64,000 nt of DNA from positions 186,001-250,000 of the forward strand of contig JACIXD010000004.1 of NCBI GenBank assembly GCA_014360645.1, in the 5' to 3' direction. This document shows positions 52,654-61,936 of the stretch, one piece after another. This DNA comes from Actinomycetota bacterium (lineage in GTDB: Bacteria; Actinomycetota; Geothermincolia; Geothermincolales; RBG-13-55-18). The notes below the pieces were generated by a model. It worked only from the letters and a program-made list of their open reading frames with translations. It was not told where the DNA came from and did no database searches. Every line of letters begins with the position of its first letter. Position 1 is the first letter of the stretch. A program made the translations under genes and the position numbers.

Positions 52654-53748
52654 TCATGCCGTCCGGAGCTCCAGCCTGAGCACCCGGGGCTCCACCATGC
52701 GGTGTTCGATCAGGGCTTCCTCGCCCTCCAGGTACTCGAACAGTCCCGCTATACGCCCTACCAGCCGGGGCAGATAGAAGGGGTTCGCGATGGTCATCTC
52801 CAGGTGGCCCTCTCCGTAGGAGTACTCCATCACGTTTCCGAAACCGCCCGCCAGCAGGTACCTAACGGCGGCCCGGTAGGCGCCGTGACGGGTGCGTATG
52901 CTTATCCCTCGTAGGTCCCGGAGATGGTATTCCTTGGTTATCTCCGTGACCAGGGACTCGAGCTCCTTGCCCAGCTTTCTTTGCAGGTCACGGACCACCC
53001 CGATGAATATATGCCCGGATGAGAAGATGTAGCGCCTGCCGCTGTCGCGCCTGCGGATCACTCCCTCATCCTCCACCCATTCCAGCTCCGTAAGAGCCCG
53101 GGGGAGCCCGCAAAAGGGGCAGGGATCGCCCCGATCCTCGCCGGGAGGGATGAACTCGCCTCCCAGCAGAAGCTCCTTCTTCGCCTCGCGTATCGTCTCC
53201 AAGGCCTCCCGGTCAAACGCACCCCGGGCAGCTCCCCGGGGCAGCAGCACGATGGTGAGGATGTAGTCGTCTCCCTCTTTTCTCCAGGAAAGCTGGGCCT
53301 CTTTCCCCGTTGAGTACTCGAGAAACCCCTTCGCCCCCCAGGCGATGGAGATGATGTCGAAGGGGGACACGACTCTGAGGACCACGAACTCGCGCCAGCG
53401 ATGCGCCAGCAGCTCCATGCGGCAGAACCCCAGCAGCGCCATCTCCTTCATCACGGCATCGAAGATCACCCGGGTGGGCAGGTAGCGCGCCATCAGGCCG
53501 CGAAGGCCGATGAGGATATGGTCCGCGAGATACTCCCTGGTCGCCGCCTGCTGCCCCCTGATCATGGCATCCGCGGCGTTGACGCCCAACCTCCGCTCAA
53601 GTTCGGACCATACGTAAGGGTAATAATCGGCCTCGAACATCACCATGCGCATCTCGGGGTCGCGGCGCGAGAGGATGACGCCGTTCCCCTGCCATACATA
53701 TCTCTCCGAGAGCTTGCGCGGAAGACCGCACCTATCACAGCGCTTCAC
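52654..53748 (-). CDS. Uncharacterised protein with two Cys-pair fingers and duplicated domain (paralogue B)
   Basis: 364 residues, same design as 35419-36489. Copy 1 begins CDRCGLPRKLSERYVWQGNGVI, copy 2 near residue 199 begins CPFCGLPRALTELEWVEDEGVI, so the two halves are clearly homologous; each knuckle is followed by RRDxxxRMVMFE or RRDSGRRYIFSS and about 130 residues of mixed helix and strand (LRGLMARYLPTRVIFDAVMKE, LESLVTEITKEYHL). Function unknown. The GTG at 53748 is preceded by GGGAGGGAGGCAGGACC; an upstream frame to 53796 lacks a site. No operon partner. Confidence 0.8.
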   Translation of the reverse strand: MKRCDRCGLPRKLSERYVWQGNGVILSRRDPEMRMVMFEADYYPYVWSELERRLGVNAADAMIRGQQAATREYLADHILIGLRGLMARYLPTRVIFDAVMKEMALLGFCRMELLAHRWREFVVLRVVSPFDIISIAWGAKGFLEYSTGKEAQLSWRKEGDDYILTIVLLPRGAARGAFDREALETIREAKKELLLGGEFIPPGEDRGDPCPFCGLPRALTELEWVEDEGVIRRRDSGRRYIFSSGHIFIGVVRDLQRKLGKELESLVTEITKEYHLRDLRGISIRTRHGAYRAAVRYLLAGGFGNVMEYSYGEGHLEMTIANPFYLPRLVGRIAGLFEYLEGEEALIEHRMVEPRVLRLELRTA

Positions 53749-54143
53749 GGTCCTGCCTCCCTCCCGGCAGCGACGTTCCCGTATCCATGTTACCATTTTC
53801 TGTATCCGGAATCACCGCCCAATCCCGGTCCGGCACCGCATGAACGTGCCTGAAGGTCATCGGGATCGTGTCCGCCCCAGATATGAACCTGCATGCGTAA
53901 AAAGGGGAGCGCCGGAGAGGAGAAGATTGACCCTGACCGCGTGCGGCAACGTCCACCGCAGGCATGCGGCGGCGGGCACCCGGCATATCCTGAAAGGGAG
54001 CCGCTTCTCCCCGCCTTCGTGGTATCCGCACGACGGCGGGCCCCGGAATATGCCTCCGCGCTCCTCCCTGCGTGCGACCGGGGGCGGCGCCGAAACAGGC
54101 GCTTGGATGTGGCCAGGGATACCCGTTACTCCGGCCGCCGCCT
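53749..54143. other. Intergenic region between two minus-strand genes
   Basis: 395 bases. No plausible coding sequence in any frame and no hairpin with a T-run was seen. The promoter of paralogue B should be near 53760-53830, where CATTTTCTGTATCC on the plus strand is the most AT-rich patch. Confidence 0.35.
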
Positions 54144-57056
54144 TCAGGGCTGGCCGGAGAGGGCTGCCATGCGCTCGAGGACCTGGCCGAGCTGGTCCAT
54201 CTTCGCCCCGTAGGCCGCCCAGTCCCCGGCGCGCAGAGCCGCCTGCGCCTCTCCGTAGAGCTGGTTGGCCCGCCGTACCAGCTCCGCGAGGTCGCCCTCG
54301 GGCTGGGGCTGAGGCCCGGGTTGGGGTTGGGGCGTGGGTCCCGGCTGCGGCTCGGGGGCGGCGCCGAAGACCGCCTGCAGGGCCTCCTCCAGGGTCTCGC
54401 CCATCTCCACGCGGTCGCCGTATCCCACGATGACCCGTTTGAGCTGGGGGATGGCGGGATTGGTGGCCTCCAGGTAGAGGGGCTCCACGTAGATGAGCGA
54501 TCCCTCTATCGGGATCACCAGGGTATTGCCGCGGATGACCCTGGAGCCCGCCTGGTTCCAGAGCGTGATCTGCTCCGAGATCTCCGTCTTCTGGTCCACC
54601 AGGGACTCGAACTGCTGGGTGCCGTTCACCAGCCTGCCGGGCGGGAAGGAGAAGTTGATCAGCTTCCCGTAATGGGGAAAATCGCAGCGGGCCGCCACCC
54701 AGTCCACCATGTTGCTCTTTCCCCGGGGGTTGAAGGGGAGCATGAGCACCATCTCCTCCTTCTCCTCGCCGGGAAGGTTGATGATCACGTAGTAAGGCCT
54801 TACCTGCTGGGACTGGTTCACGTCGTAGGTCTCTGTGGAGACCTCCCATACATCCTCTTTCTGGTAGAAGGAGTCCACGTCGTTGAGGTGATAGGTCTTG
54901 TACATCTCCATCTGCACCGAGAAGAGGTCCTCGGGATATCGCAGGTGTCGCTTGATGTCCTCGGGCATCTCCTCCATGGGGGTGAAGAGCTCGGGGAAAA
55001 TCCTGCCGTAGGTCAGCGCCACGGGATCGCCTGGGTCGGCCAGGTAATAAGTGAGGGTCCCGTCGTAGGCGTCTATCACCACCTTCACGGAATTGCGGAT
55101 GTAATTGAAGTCCTGGTTGTAGTACTGCGAGTAGGGGTAGAGGTCGCTTGTGGTGTAGGCGTCGAGTATCCACTTCTGGCGTCCGTCATCGGTGACCACC
55201 AGGTAGGGGTCGCCGTCCAGGGTGAGGAAAGGCGCCACCTCCAGGGCCCGGTCCTTGATGTTGCGCCTGAACATGAGGCGCGTTTCGCCGGTTATGTAGC
55301 CGCTGAAGAGGAAGGTGATGTCGCGATTGCGGATGGAGAAGGCCAGGCGCTTGAGGAAGTTGGACACTTGCACCCCGCCCTGGCCCTCGTAATACGGCTC
55401 CACCAGCTTGTTGCCGCTCTCGAGGGGATAATCTATCTCCTCCGCCCCCGTGCGCACCGCCACGTAATCGTGGGCGAGCTCGCCGTAGTAGAGCTCGGGG
55501 CGAGTTATCTCTATCCCCAGGCCTTCCTGGGATACGGGAGGTATATCCTTAACGGCGAGTTCCGGGTCGCCTTCCTTTGTCTTGCGGTTGGAAGGAGCCA
55601 TGACCAGGCCGTAGCCGTGGGTGTAGGAGAGACGCGTGTTCTGCCAGGTCCTGGCATCCTCGCGCAGCTTGTCTATCACCAGCTCCCTGCCCGCTACCAG
55701 CATCTGGGTATAACGACCGTCGAAAACCGTATAGCGGTCCACGTCCACGTCGTTGAAGTCGTAGAGCTGGCGCAGCTCCTGGCGCTGCATGAAGACCTGT
55801 TTGATCAGCCGCGGGTCCCAAAGGCGCACGTTGCCTATGGTGGCGGCGTTGGCCACGACGTCCTCGTAGGTGAGGTTCAGGTCCGCCGGGAACAGCCTCT
55901 TTTCGACGTCCGCCTCCTCGCCCTCGTCCTGGATGCTGTAGGCGTCCTGGGTGAACTCTATGTTGTAACCTATGTATTCCCTCTCCCTCGCCAGCTCCTT
56001 GGGCTTGACCACGTAGTTCTGGACGATGAGAGGATAGAGGGACCCCGCCAGCAGGGCTACCACCACGATGCCCACCACCCCCGCCAGAGGGAGCTTCCAG
56101 CCTTTGTAGCGGATGTTGAGCAGGAAGAGGCCCGCGCACGCTAAGCATGCGGCGATGAGGATCCAGTAGGCCGGGATCTGGGCATGCACGTCGGTATAGC
56201 TGGCCCCGGTCACCGTGCCCCGCGGCGAATACAGCAGTCCCAGCATGTCCAGGCGGAAACTCCAGGCCTGCACCATCAGGGTCACCGCCGCGAGCACCGA
56301 GAGATGCACCTTCACGTGGGTGGCGAACTTCCGGCCCCTGCCGGCGCTGAAGCTGATGGCCCCGTAGAGGAAATGCACCGCCGCGGTGACGATGATGATG
56401 AATATCAGCGAGGTGATCAACCACCCCACGAAATAGCGCAGGAAGGGGTATTCGAAGACGTAGTAACCGATGTCCTTGCCGAAGATGGGATCGGTCTTGC
56501 CGAAGGGCGCGTGGTTGAAGAAGATGAGCGCCTTCTCCCACTGCGCCGCGGAGGCCCAGCCCACGATGAAGGAGACCAGCGCCGAAAATGCGACCAGCCC
56601 CCTGTCGAGCCATTTGCCGGCTCGCTCGCGGAAGTTGGCCAGGGATTCCTCCACCGGCGAGGGGGTTTCCGCGGGCCTCTCGTAGCGCGGGACCAGGCGC
56701 CTCGCCAGCCAGATGTTGCCGTAGAAGATGGCGAAGAACAGCAGCCCGAAGGCGAAGAAGAGCCAGATCTGGGTGACGATCCTCTTCCAGAAGACGGAGG
56801 TATATCCCACCTCTTCGTACCACAGGAGATCGGTGTAGAAGGTGGACAGCCAGGAGGCGCTCAGGATGAGTACCGCCAGCACGAGGATGACCACGCCCGC
56901 GATCCACTTGGTGCGGGGCTTGATGCTGTTCCACCTGTCCCGCAGGCCCGATGAAGGCCGCTTGTCGGCCTTTCCGCGGAAGAGTCCGGGAAACCCTCCC
57001 CCGTCGCCGCCCCCTCCCCTGAAAATGGAATCCCAGGGGAACTTTTCCTCTGGCAC
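54144..57056 (-). CDS. UPF0182 family membrane protein
   Basis: 970 residues, the full length of UPF0182. A cytoplasmic N-terminus (residues 1-50) is followed by seven hydrophobic helices to about residue 330 (for example WIAGVVILVLAVLILSASW), with a GKDIGYYVFEYPFLR loop that is diagnostic. The remaining 600 residues are a large extracytoplasmic domain rich in tyrosine and aromatic repeats. The C-terminus has a proline/glutamine linker (GPTPQPQPGPQPQPEG) before a coiled AELVRRANQLYGEAQAALRAGD helical tail. No function is known; it is nearly universal in Actinomycetota and found in some cyanobacteria and Firmicutes. GTG at 57056 follows AAGGAGGAAAGAC. Confidence 0.92.
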   Translation of the reverse strand: MPEEKFPWDSIFRGGGGDGGGFPGLFRGKADKRPSSGLRDRWNSIKPRTKWIAGVVILVLAVLILSASWLSTFYTDLLWYEEVGYTSVFWKRIVTQIWLFFAFGLLFFAIFYGNIWLARRLVPRYERPAETPSPVEESLANFRERAGKWLDRGLVAFSALVSFIVGWASAAQWEKALIFFNHAPFGKTDPIFGKDIGYYVFEYPFLRYFVGWLITSLIFIIIVTAAVHFLYGAISFSAGRGRKFATHVKVHLSVLAAVTLMVQAWSFRLDMLGLLYSPRGTVTGASYTDVHAQIPAYWILIAACLACAGLFLLNIRYKGWKLPLAGVVGIVVVALLAGSLYPLIVQNYVVKPKELAREREYIGYNIEFTQDAYSIQDEGEEADVEKRLFPADLNLTYEDVVANAATIGNVRLWDPRLIKQVFMQRQELRQLYDFNDVDVDRYTVFDGRYTQMLVAGRELVIDKLREDARTWQNTRLSYTHGYGLVMAPSNRKTKEGDPELAVKDIPPVSQEGLGIEITRPELYYGELAHDYVAVRTGAEEIDYPLESGNKLVEPYYEGQGGVQVSNFLKRLAFSIRNRDITFLFSGYITGETRLMFRRNIKDRALEVAPFLTLDGDPYLVVTDDGRQKWILDAYTTSDLYPYSQYYNQDFNYIRNSVKVVIDAYDGTLTYYLADPGDPVALTYGRIFPELFTPMEEMPEDIKRHLRYPEDLFSVQMEMYKTYHLNDVDSFYQKEDVWEVSTETYDVNQSQQVRPYYVIINLPGEEKEEMVLMLPFNPRGKSNMVDWVAARCDFPHYGKLINFSFPPGRLVNGTQQFESLVDQKTEISEQITLWNQAGSRVIRGNTLVIPIEGSLIYVEPLYLEATNPAIPQLKRVIVGYGDRVEMGETLEEALQAVFGAAPEPQPGPTPQPQPGPQPQPEGDLAELVRRANQLYGEAQAALRAGDWAAYGAKMDQLGQVLERMAALSGQP

Positions 57057-57152
57057 GTCTTTCCTCCTTGTCTCGCCGCACGGTTCCCCGCCGGCCGGTG
57101 CGCCTCGGCCGGCCCGCCTCCGCGCCGCGCCCTGCCACACCGGGCGCGCGCT

Positions 57153-57920
57153 TTAGCCCAGGCCGGCCAACTTCTTGTACTCGGATACTATCGCAGGGAG
57201 AACCTCGCCCGCCTTGCCCAGGCACACGAGGTCGGCCTGCTGGTCGTGACAGGTGGCGGTGGTGTTCACGAAGATGAGTTTGCCCCTCCTCCTCTTGGTG
57301 TACTCCGGGAGAGCCGCCGCCGGATAGACCTCGAGACTGCAGCCCACCACCAGCATGAGGTCGGAGGTGGAAGCCAGCTCGGCGGCGCGAGCCAGCACCC
57401 TGGAGTCCAAGGGCTCCCCGAAGAAGACCACGTCGGGCTTGATGGTCGCCTGGTCGTCGGGGCAGCAGGCGACCTGGTCCCCGTCACGGCTGAGCTCCTT
57501 CATCTCCTCCAGGGTGAACACGCGGCGGCAGGACATGCAGTGCCCCGTGCGGTGGGTGCCGTGGAGCTCCAGGACATCCGAGGATCCAGCCCGCTGGTGG
57601 AGATGGTCGATGTTCTGGGTGATCACCGCTCGCAGCTTCCCCATCGTCTCAAGCTCCGCGAGGGCGAAATGGGCGGGGTTCGGAGCGGCGTTCTCCAGGG
57701 TGGGATTGAGCTCCTTGGCCATCTCCCAGAAGCGCTCCGGGTGGTTGACGAACCCCTCGTAGGTCCCGTAGAGCAGGGGGTCGTATTTCGTCCACAGTCC
57801 CCCGGGAGAGCGGAAATCCGGGATGCCGGATTCCACGGAGATGCCCGCACCGGTGAGCGCCACCACCTGGATGGACTCCAGTATCATCTGCGCGGCGCGC
57901 CTTACGCACTCCTCATCCAT
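57153..57920 (-). CDS. Sir2-family NAD-dependent protein deacylase
   Basis: 255 residues. NAD-binding and catalytic motifs are present: TGAGISVESGIPDFRSPGGLW near 25-45, TQNIDHLHQRAG near 100, ELHGT near 119 (catalytic histidine) and VGCSLEVYPAA near 190. The first zinc pair is normal (GHCMSC), but the second is ACCPDD, two adjacent cysteines instead of CxxC. It removes acyl groups from lysine with NAD consumption. No acetyltransferase or acetyl-CoA synthetase gene is nearby. ATG at 57920 has GGGAGAGAGATGG upstream. It precedes the UPF0182 gene by 96 bases on the same strand. Confidence 0.9.
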   Translation of the reverse strand: MDEECVRRAAQMILESIQVVALTGAGISVESGIPDFRSPGGLWTKYDPLLYGTYEGFVNHPERFWEMAKELNPTLENAAPNPAHFALAELETMGKLRAVITQNIDHLHQRAGSSDVLELHGTHRTGHCMSCRRVFTLEEMKELSRDGDQVACCPDDQATIKPDVVFFGEPLDSRVLARAAELASTSDLMLVVGCSLEVYPAAALPEYTKRRRGKLIFVNTTATCHDQQADLVCLGKAGEVLPAIVSEYKKLAGLG

Positions 57921-58001
57921 CTCTCTCTCCCGCCGAGCAGCTCATCGCACTTCTCCCCCGGCAGCCCGTTGCAAGTGATTATAGCACGGCGGCGGCGGCT
58001 C

Positions 58002-59615
58002 CTAGGGGACGCTGCCGAGGGCGTTGTGCCCACCCTCCCAGACGCCGTGATAGGAGAAATACACGGAGCGTTCTGCCACCACTCCCCGGTCCGAGCGCAC
58101 CGTCACCGCCACGTCCTTCTCCGGCCCCACCACCTCGTTGACGGAGATGGTAAAGCGCTGCCCCGGCGCGAGCAAGAACTCCTGCACCTGGCCGGTGGCA
58201 TCCTGGAAGGAGTACTCCACGCTCACCTGCGCCGCCACCTCGCCGGGGTTGAGTAGGCACAGCCACTCCTCGAAGCCCGCACGGGTGCTGCCCTCGGAAA
58301 AATACCACTCCAGGGCGGGGGCCGCCCCCATTGAGAGGTGCCCTCCCCTCCAGGCGCCGCGGTACTCGAAATACATGGGGCGTTCGGCGACGATGGGCCG
58401 GTCGGAACGCACCTCCACCGCGACGTCGCGCTCCGGTCCGACCACCGGGTTCACCGGCACCGTGACCCTACGGAGGGCGGGAACCGCGATCTCCTGCTCC
58501 ATATCCTCTCCGTCCGCGAAATGGTAGGTCAGCCTCGCCGCCGCGTCCTCGTCGCCTGGATTGGCGAGGCAGATCCAGGTCTCGAAGCCCGCGCGGGTGG
58601 TGCCCTCGGCGAAATACCATTCCTCGCGCGGTGCCGTGGCGCCCACCGCTATATGCCCGTCGTCCCAAACCCCCCGGTAGGAGAAATACATGGGGCGCTC
58701 CGCTACCACGGGCTGGCCGGACTCCACCTTCACGGCCACGTCCTTCCCCGGCCCCACCGCGGCGTTGACGTTGATGGTATATCTCTTCCAGGCAGGGACG
58801 GTGCAGCGTATGGTGACCAGGTCGCCGTCCGAGGTGAAGAGGTCCACCCGGGTCTCCGCGTCGGTGCTGCCGGGGTTGGCAAGGCAGAGCCAGGTCTCGA
58901 AGCCCGCGCGGGTGGTGCCCTCTGCGAAATACCAGGTGGTGGAGGCCTCCAGCGCTGGCTCGGAACAGTGCCCGCCGGTCCAGGCGTCGCGGTAGCGGAA
59001 ATACATGGGGCGCTCCGCGTATATCCGTTCCGTCGCGGTGACCGCCATGGATACGTCGCGGTCGGAGCCGATCTCGGAGTTGACGTAGACGGTCACCCGG
59101 GCATGGGCCGGGATGTTGTAGTAGCGTATGCGGTTGGCGCCCTCCGCCACCATATAGGTGACGGTGGCGGTGTGCTCCGCGTCGTAGGGGTTGAACAGGG
59201 TGAGCCATTCCTCGAAGCCCGCGCGGGTGGTGCCCTCTGCGAAATAACAGGGCACGGCGGCGGGCAGCTCATAGACAGTAAAATCATAGGGGTTGCTCTC
59301 CCCGAAAAGAGTGGTGACCACCACCGGCCCGGAGGTCGCCTCCTCGGGCACGATGACCACGATGTAGGTGTCGGTCCATATCACCGCCGTTCCCGCGTCG
59401 GCGCCGTTGAAGGTGACCGAGCACACCTCGGGTATCTGCAGTTGCCCGAAGCGCGCGCCCTGGATGGCCACGGGCGTCCCCCTCCAGGCGGCGCCGGGAA
59501 GGATGGCCTCTATCTCCGGCCCCAGGCCCTGCGAGCGCGCCACGCCCGCCCATGGATACGCGCCGACGATCAAGACGAGGGCGAGGAAGAGGGCTGCATG
59601 CGTGGCTCTTTTCAT
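58002..59615 (-). CDS. Exported protein with IPT/TIG domain and four YFAEGTTRAGFE repeats
   Basis: 537 residues. A signal peptide (residues 1-28) leads to an IPT/TIG-like beta domain (GAAWRGTPVAIQGARFG). From about residue 120 there are four repeats of about 100 residues, each starting YFAEGTTRAGFEEWL and ending VAERPMYFxYRGxWxGGH. These repeats are found in cell-surface proteins of uncultivated Actinomycetota and are probably beta-rich carbohydrate or matrix-binding modules. Start ATG at 59615 is the second of a pair; GGGAGG lies just before both. It ends at the C-terminus of the last repeat, with no anchor motif, so it is probably secreted or wall-associated. Confidence 0.85.
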   Translation of the reverse strand: MKRATHAALFLALVLIVGAYPWAGVARSQGLGPEIEAILPGAAWRGTPVAIQGARFGQLQIPEVCSVTFNGADAGTAVIWTDTYIVVIVPEEATSGPVVVTTLFGESNPYDFTVYELPAAVPCYFAEGTTRAGFEEWLTLFNPYDAEHTATVTYMVAEGANRIRYYNIPAHARVTVYVNSEIGSDRDVSMAVTATERIYAERPMYFRYRDAWTGGHCSEPALEASTTWYFAEGTTRAGFETWLCLANPGSTDAETRVDLFTSDGDLVTIRCTVPAWKRYTINVNAAVGPGKDVAVKVESGQPVVAERPMYFSYRGVWDDGHIAVGATAPREEWYFAEGTTRAGFETWICLANPGDEDAAARLTYHFADGEDMEQEIAVPALRRVTVPVNPVVGPERDVAVEVRSDRPIVAERPMYFEYRGAWRGGHLSMGAAPALEWYFSEGSTRAGFEEWLCLLNPGEVAAQVSVEYSFQDATGQVQEFLLAPGQRFTISVNEVVGPEKDVAVTVRSDRGVVAERSVYFSYHGVWEGGHNALGSVP

Positions 59616-59949
59616 CATCGACCTCCCGCCATCTCCGCTCCTCCCGTGAAAGGACGCCGTCACGCCCCAGCCCGGGCCGGAGGCTACCGGTCCCGCCAGG
59701 ACACCCGCCCCGCCGTTCCATACCGCGGCGCGCGTTAACCTCTATTATAACCGCAGCCCCGACATGCGGGCGCCATCGGGGCAACGGGGCGGGATGGCAG
59801 TGGAAACCGTGCAGGTCATCCCGTTGGGCTCCCCCATCATTGCCCGTTGTATCCCGGGCTGATCGCGGGCGCGGGGCGGGGCGGCTGCGGACCGGAGGGC
59901 GGCGGCGGATCGGGTTGATCTCGGGCGCCGGGCGGGACGGCAGGCATGC

Positions 59950-59974
59950 AAAAGGGCGGTCCGCGGACCGCCCC
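59950..59974 (-). terminator. Rho-independent terminator
   Basis: A perfect 20-base palindrome (59954-59973, GGGCGGTCCGCGGACCGCCC) followed on the minus strand by TTTTGC. It is 26 bases past the stop of the exported protein gene at 60000-61121 and should end that transcript. Confidence 0.85.
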
Positions 59975-59999
59975 TGGCAGCCGCCTCCGCTGCAGCCGG

Positions 60000-61121
60000 C
60001 TAAGGCTGTTTCTTGCCCCCTTCCTCGAAGGACCCCAACACCCAGATGCCCGTGGAGTTGAACCACACCTTGTCCCTGCGCATGGAGTAGTAACCCGTAG
60101 CCTCGTCGTAGGTCGGTCCCGGCACATTGGGCAGGCTCTTTATCCCCACCACCGTGCCCACGCCTTGCACGAGCCACTGGTATTCTATGCGCGTCGCGTT
60201 CACCCGGCTCTCCGGGAGGGTATAGTCAAAGCGCAGGAGCAGGGCGTCGTAGGTGCCGGCGGGGGTGGTCATCTTGCCCGCGGATACCACCTCGAAGGTG
60301 GTTCCGGGATACTCCGACCCTGAGGAGAGATATATGGGGGGGATGGTGCCGGTGTCGCCCACCTTGAGGGGGAAGGATATGGTCACCGAGACCGGCGTCC
60401 GCTTGTCGAGGGGACTGAGGTAGCGTACCGTCTCCTTCCTGGAGCTCGTGCTGCCCTGGGGGAAATGCTCGACAGTGTAGCCCCACTCGTGCCATTCGGA
60501 TGCTATGGAGTCGTTGCTCTCGTAGGCGGTGATCACGAAGCGGTGCCCTCCCGATCCTATATAGGTCTGCCTCAGGGCGTAGGTCGCCTGGGGGAACGCG
60601 CCCGCGTCCGCGGCCTCGTGGATGCCTATGACCTCCTCGATAAGCTTGTAGGGAGTGGTCATGTTGAAGTACCAGGGGCCCTCGAGGTCGAAGTACACCG
60701 GGTACATGTTGCTGGTGGCTTCCACGCTCTTATAGAAAGCGCTGGACCAGTTCACCGGGGGCTTGGGGCTCTCCGCCGCATAGAGTTCGACGTCGTCCCA
60801 GTAGCCCAGGGTCGAGGTGTCGTAATGGTCGCCGTGCTCGTCGTTGATCCAGTCGTTGATGTGATAGACGAGCCGCGTACCCACCGCAGGCTCCCAGAAC
60901 TGAACCACCAGCCCGTCTTCCTTCCTCTGCTGCTGCTGCGGACCGGGCTGGACGACAACCTCGCCCTTTTCCGCCGGCTGCTGCTCCTGGGTGGTCTGTT
61001 CCGCCGGTTGCTGCTCCTGGGCCCATACCGTCATTCCCAGGACCAGGAACAGGCACCCCGCGACCAGCAAGGCGCACATGGTGAGCGCCGCCCTGCGCCA
61101 ACCTCTCGTCGCGCGCGCCAT
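60000..61121 (-). CDS. Exported protein of unknown function
   Basis: 373 residues. Signal peptide: basic RATRGWRR, then hydrophobic LTMCALLVAGCLFLVLG and a VWAQ cleavage region, with a low-complexity EQQPAEQTTQEQQPAEKGE spacer. The mature part is beta-rich with many tyrosine and glycine residues (RLVYHINDWINDEHGDHYDTS), and contains no motif I recognise. The TFEVVSAGKMTTPAGTYDALLLRFDYTLPES segment resembles the DUF3108/outer-surface lipocalin-like pattern, but weakly. ATG at 61121 is used, about 9 bases after AAGGAG; an ATG at 61130 overlaps it. A strong terminator follows. Neighbour of the repeat protein, perhaps also a surface component. Confidence 0.72.
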   Translation of the reverse strand: MARATRGWRRAALTMCALLVAGCLFLVLGMTVWAQEQQPAEQTTQEQQPAEKGEVVVQPGPQQQQRKEDGLVVQFWEPAVGTRLVYHINDWINDEHGDHYDTSTLGYWDDVELYAAESPKPPVNWSSAFYKSVEATSNMYPVYFDLEGPWYFNMTTPYKLIEEVIGIHEAADAGAFPQATYALRQTYIGSGGHRFVITAYESNDSIASEWHEWGYTVEHFPQGSTSSRKETVRYLSPLDKRTPVSVTISFPLKVGDTGTIPPIYLSSGSEYPGTTFEVVSAGKMTTPAGTYDALLLRFDYTLPESRVNATRIEYQWLVQGVGTVVGIKSLPNVPGPTYDEATGYYSMRRDKVWFNSTGIWVLGSFEEGGKKQP

Positions 61122-61936
61122 CTCGTACATCTCCTTACCCCCTTAGCCTCACGCACATGCCGATTCAGCCGCCGGGCCGCCATCATGCAGACCGCTCGTC
61201 ACCCGCACGGCGGCCGCCCGCCTTTTCCTTTTCCTGCCACGGAAGCAGGTCTCCAAGCGGCAATAATATGTTATTCCCGGGTGGAAGACCTGTCTATCCG
61301 CAATGCGTGTTCGCAATGCGCGTTCCTGAACCTTCCAAGTATTGTATTCGGCTCGAAATGCTTACTCCTGAAGGAGGAAAATCCGCGCCGGGACCATGCC
61401 CGCAGGTGATAGTACCGGGGCGATCCACGGCGCCCGTGCTCCAGCGCGGCGGCCGGGATATGAGCACACGGCATGGAAAGAGGCGGTGCGCGGACCGCGA
61501 GATGGAGAGGTTAAAGCGAGGCCGGCCTGTATCCGACTTCAAGAAGAGTAGGAAGAGCGTCGGGACATCAAGGGGGGCGGCGGACCCCGGAGCGCGCCGC
61601 GCCCGGGGCGGGAGCGCGTGTTGGCGGGGGCCACGGCGGCCGCCGTCAGCGAGCGGCCCGGCCGGGCGGCGGCGGGAACCTGATGGGCGGAAAGGAGAGG
61701 CTGATCCGCCCCGCCGGTAGTCGGCTCCAGGAGATGGAAGATGTGCCCCGGCGCTGCCATAATCATGGTTATGAGGCCGGGCGGTCCAGGACGGTCGCGA
61801 CGCGGACATGAGCGCGGCGTCGGCGGAAATGACGGCGCCGCTTACCGCAGGTAACGCCGTGACATGCGGCAGCGAGACGGCGGGTCCGTATAGTCGAAAG
61901 CCAGCCGTCCGATAAGTCCAGACGGAGGGAGCTCGC
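61122..61936. other. Long intergenic region before response regulator genes
   Basis: 815 bases between divergent genes. Frames here have random, arginine- and proline-rich translations. A small tandem duplication CGCAATGCGYGTTC lies at 61299-61324. The AT-rich patch at 61260-61275 and the TATTGTATTC stretch at 61341-61350 are the only candidates for promoters; none is convincing. Confidence 0.4.
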
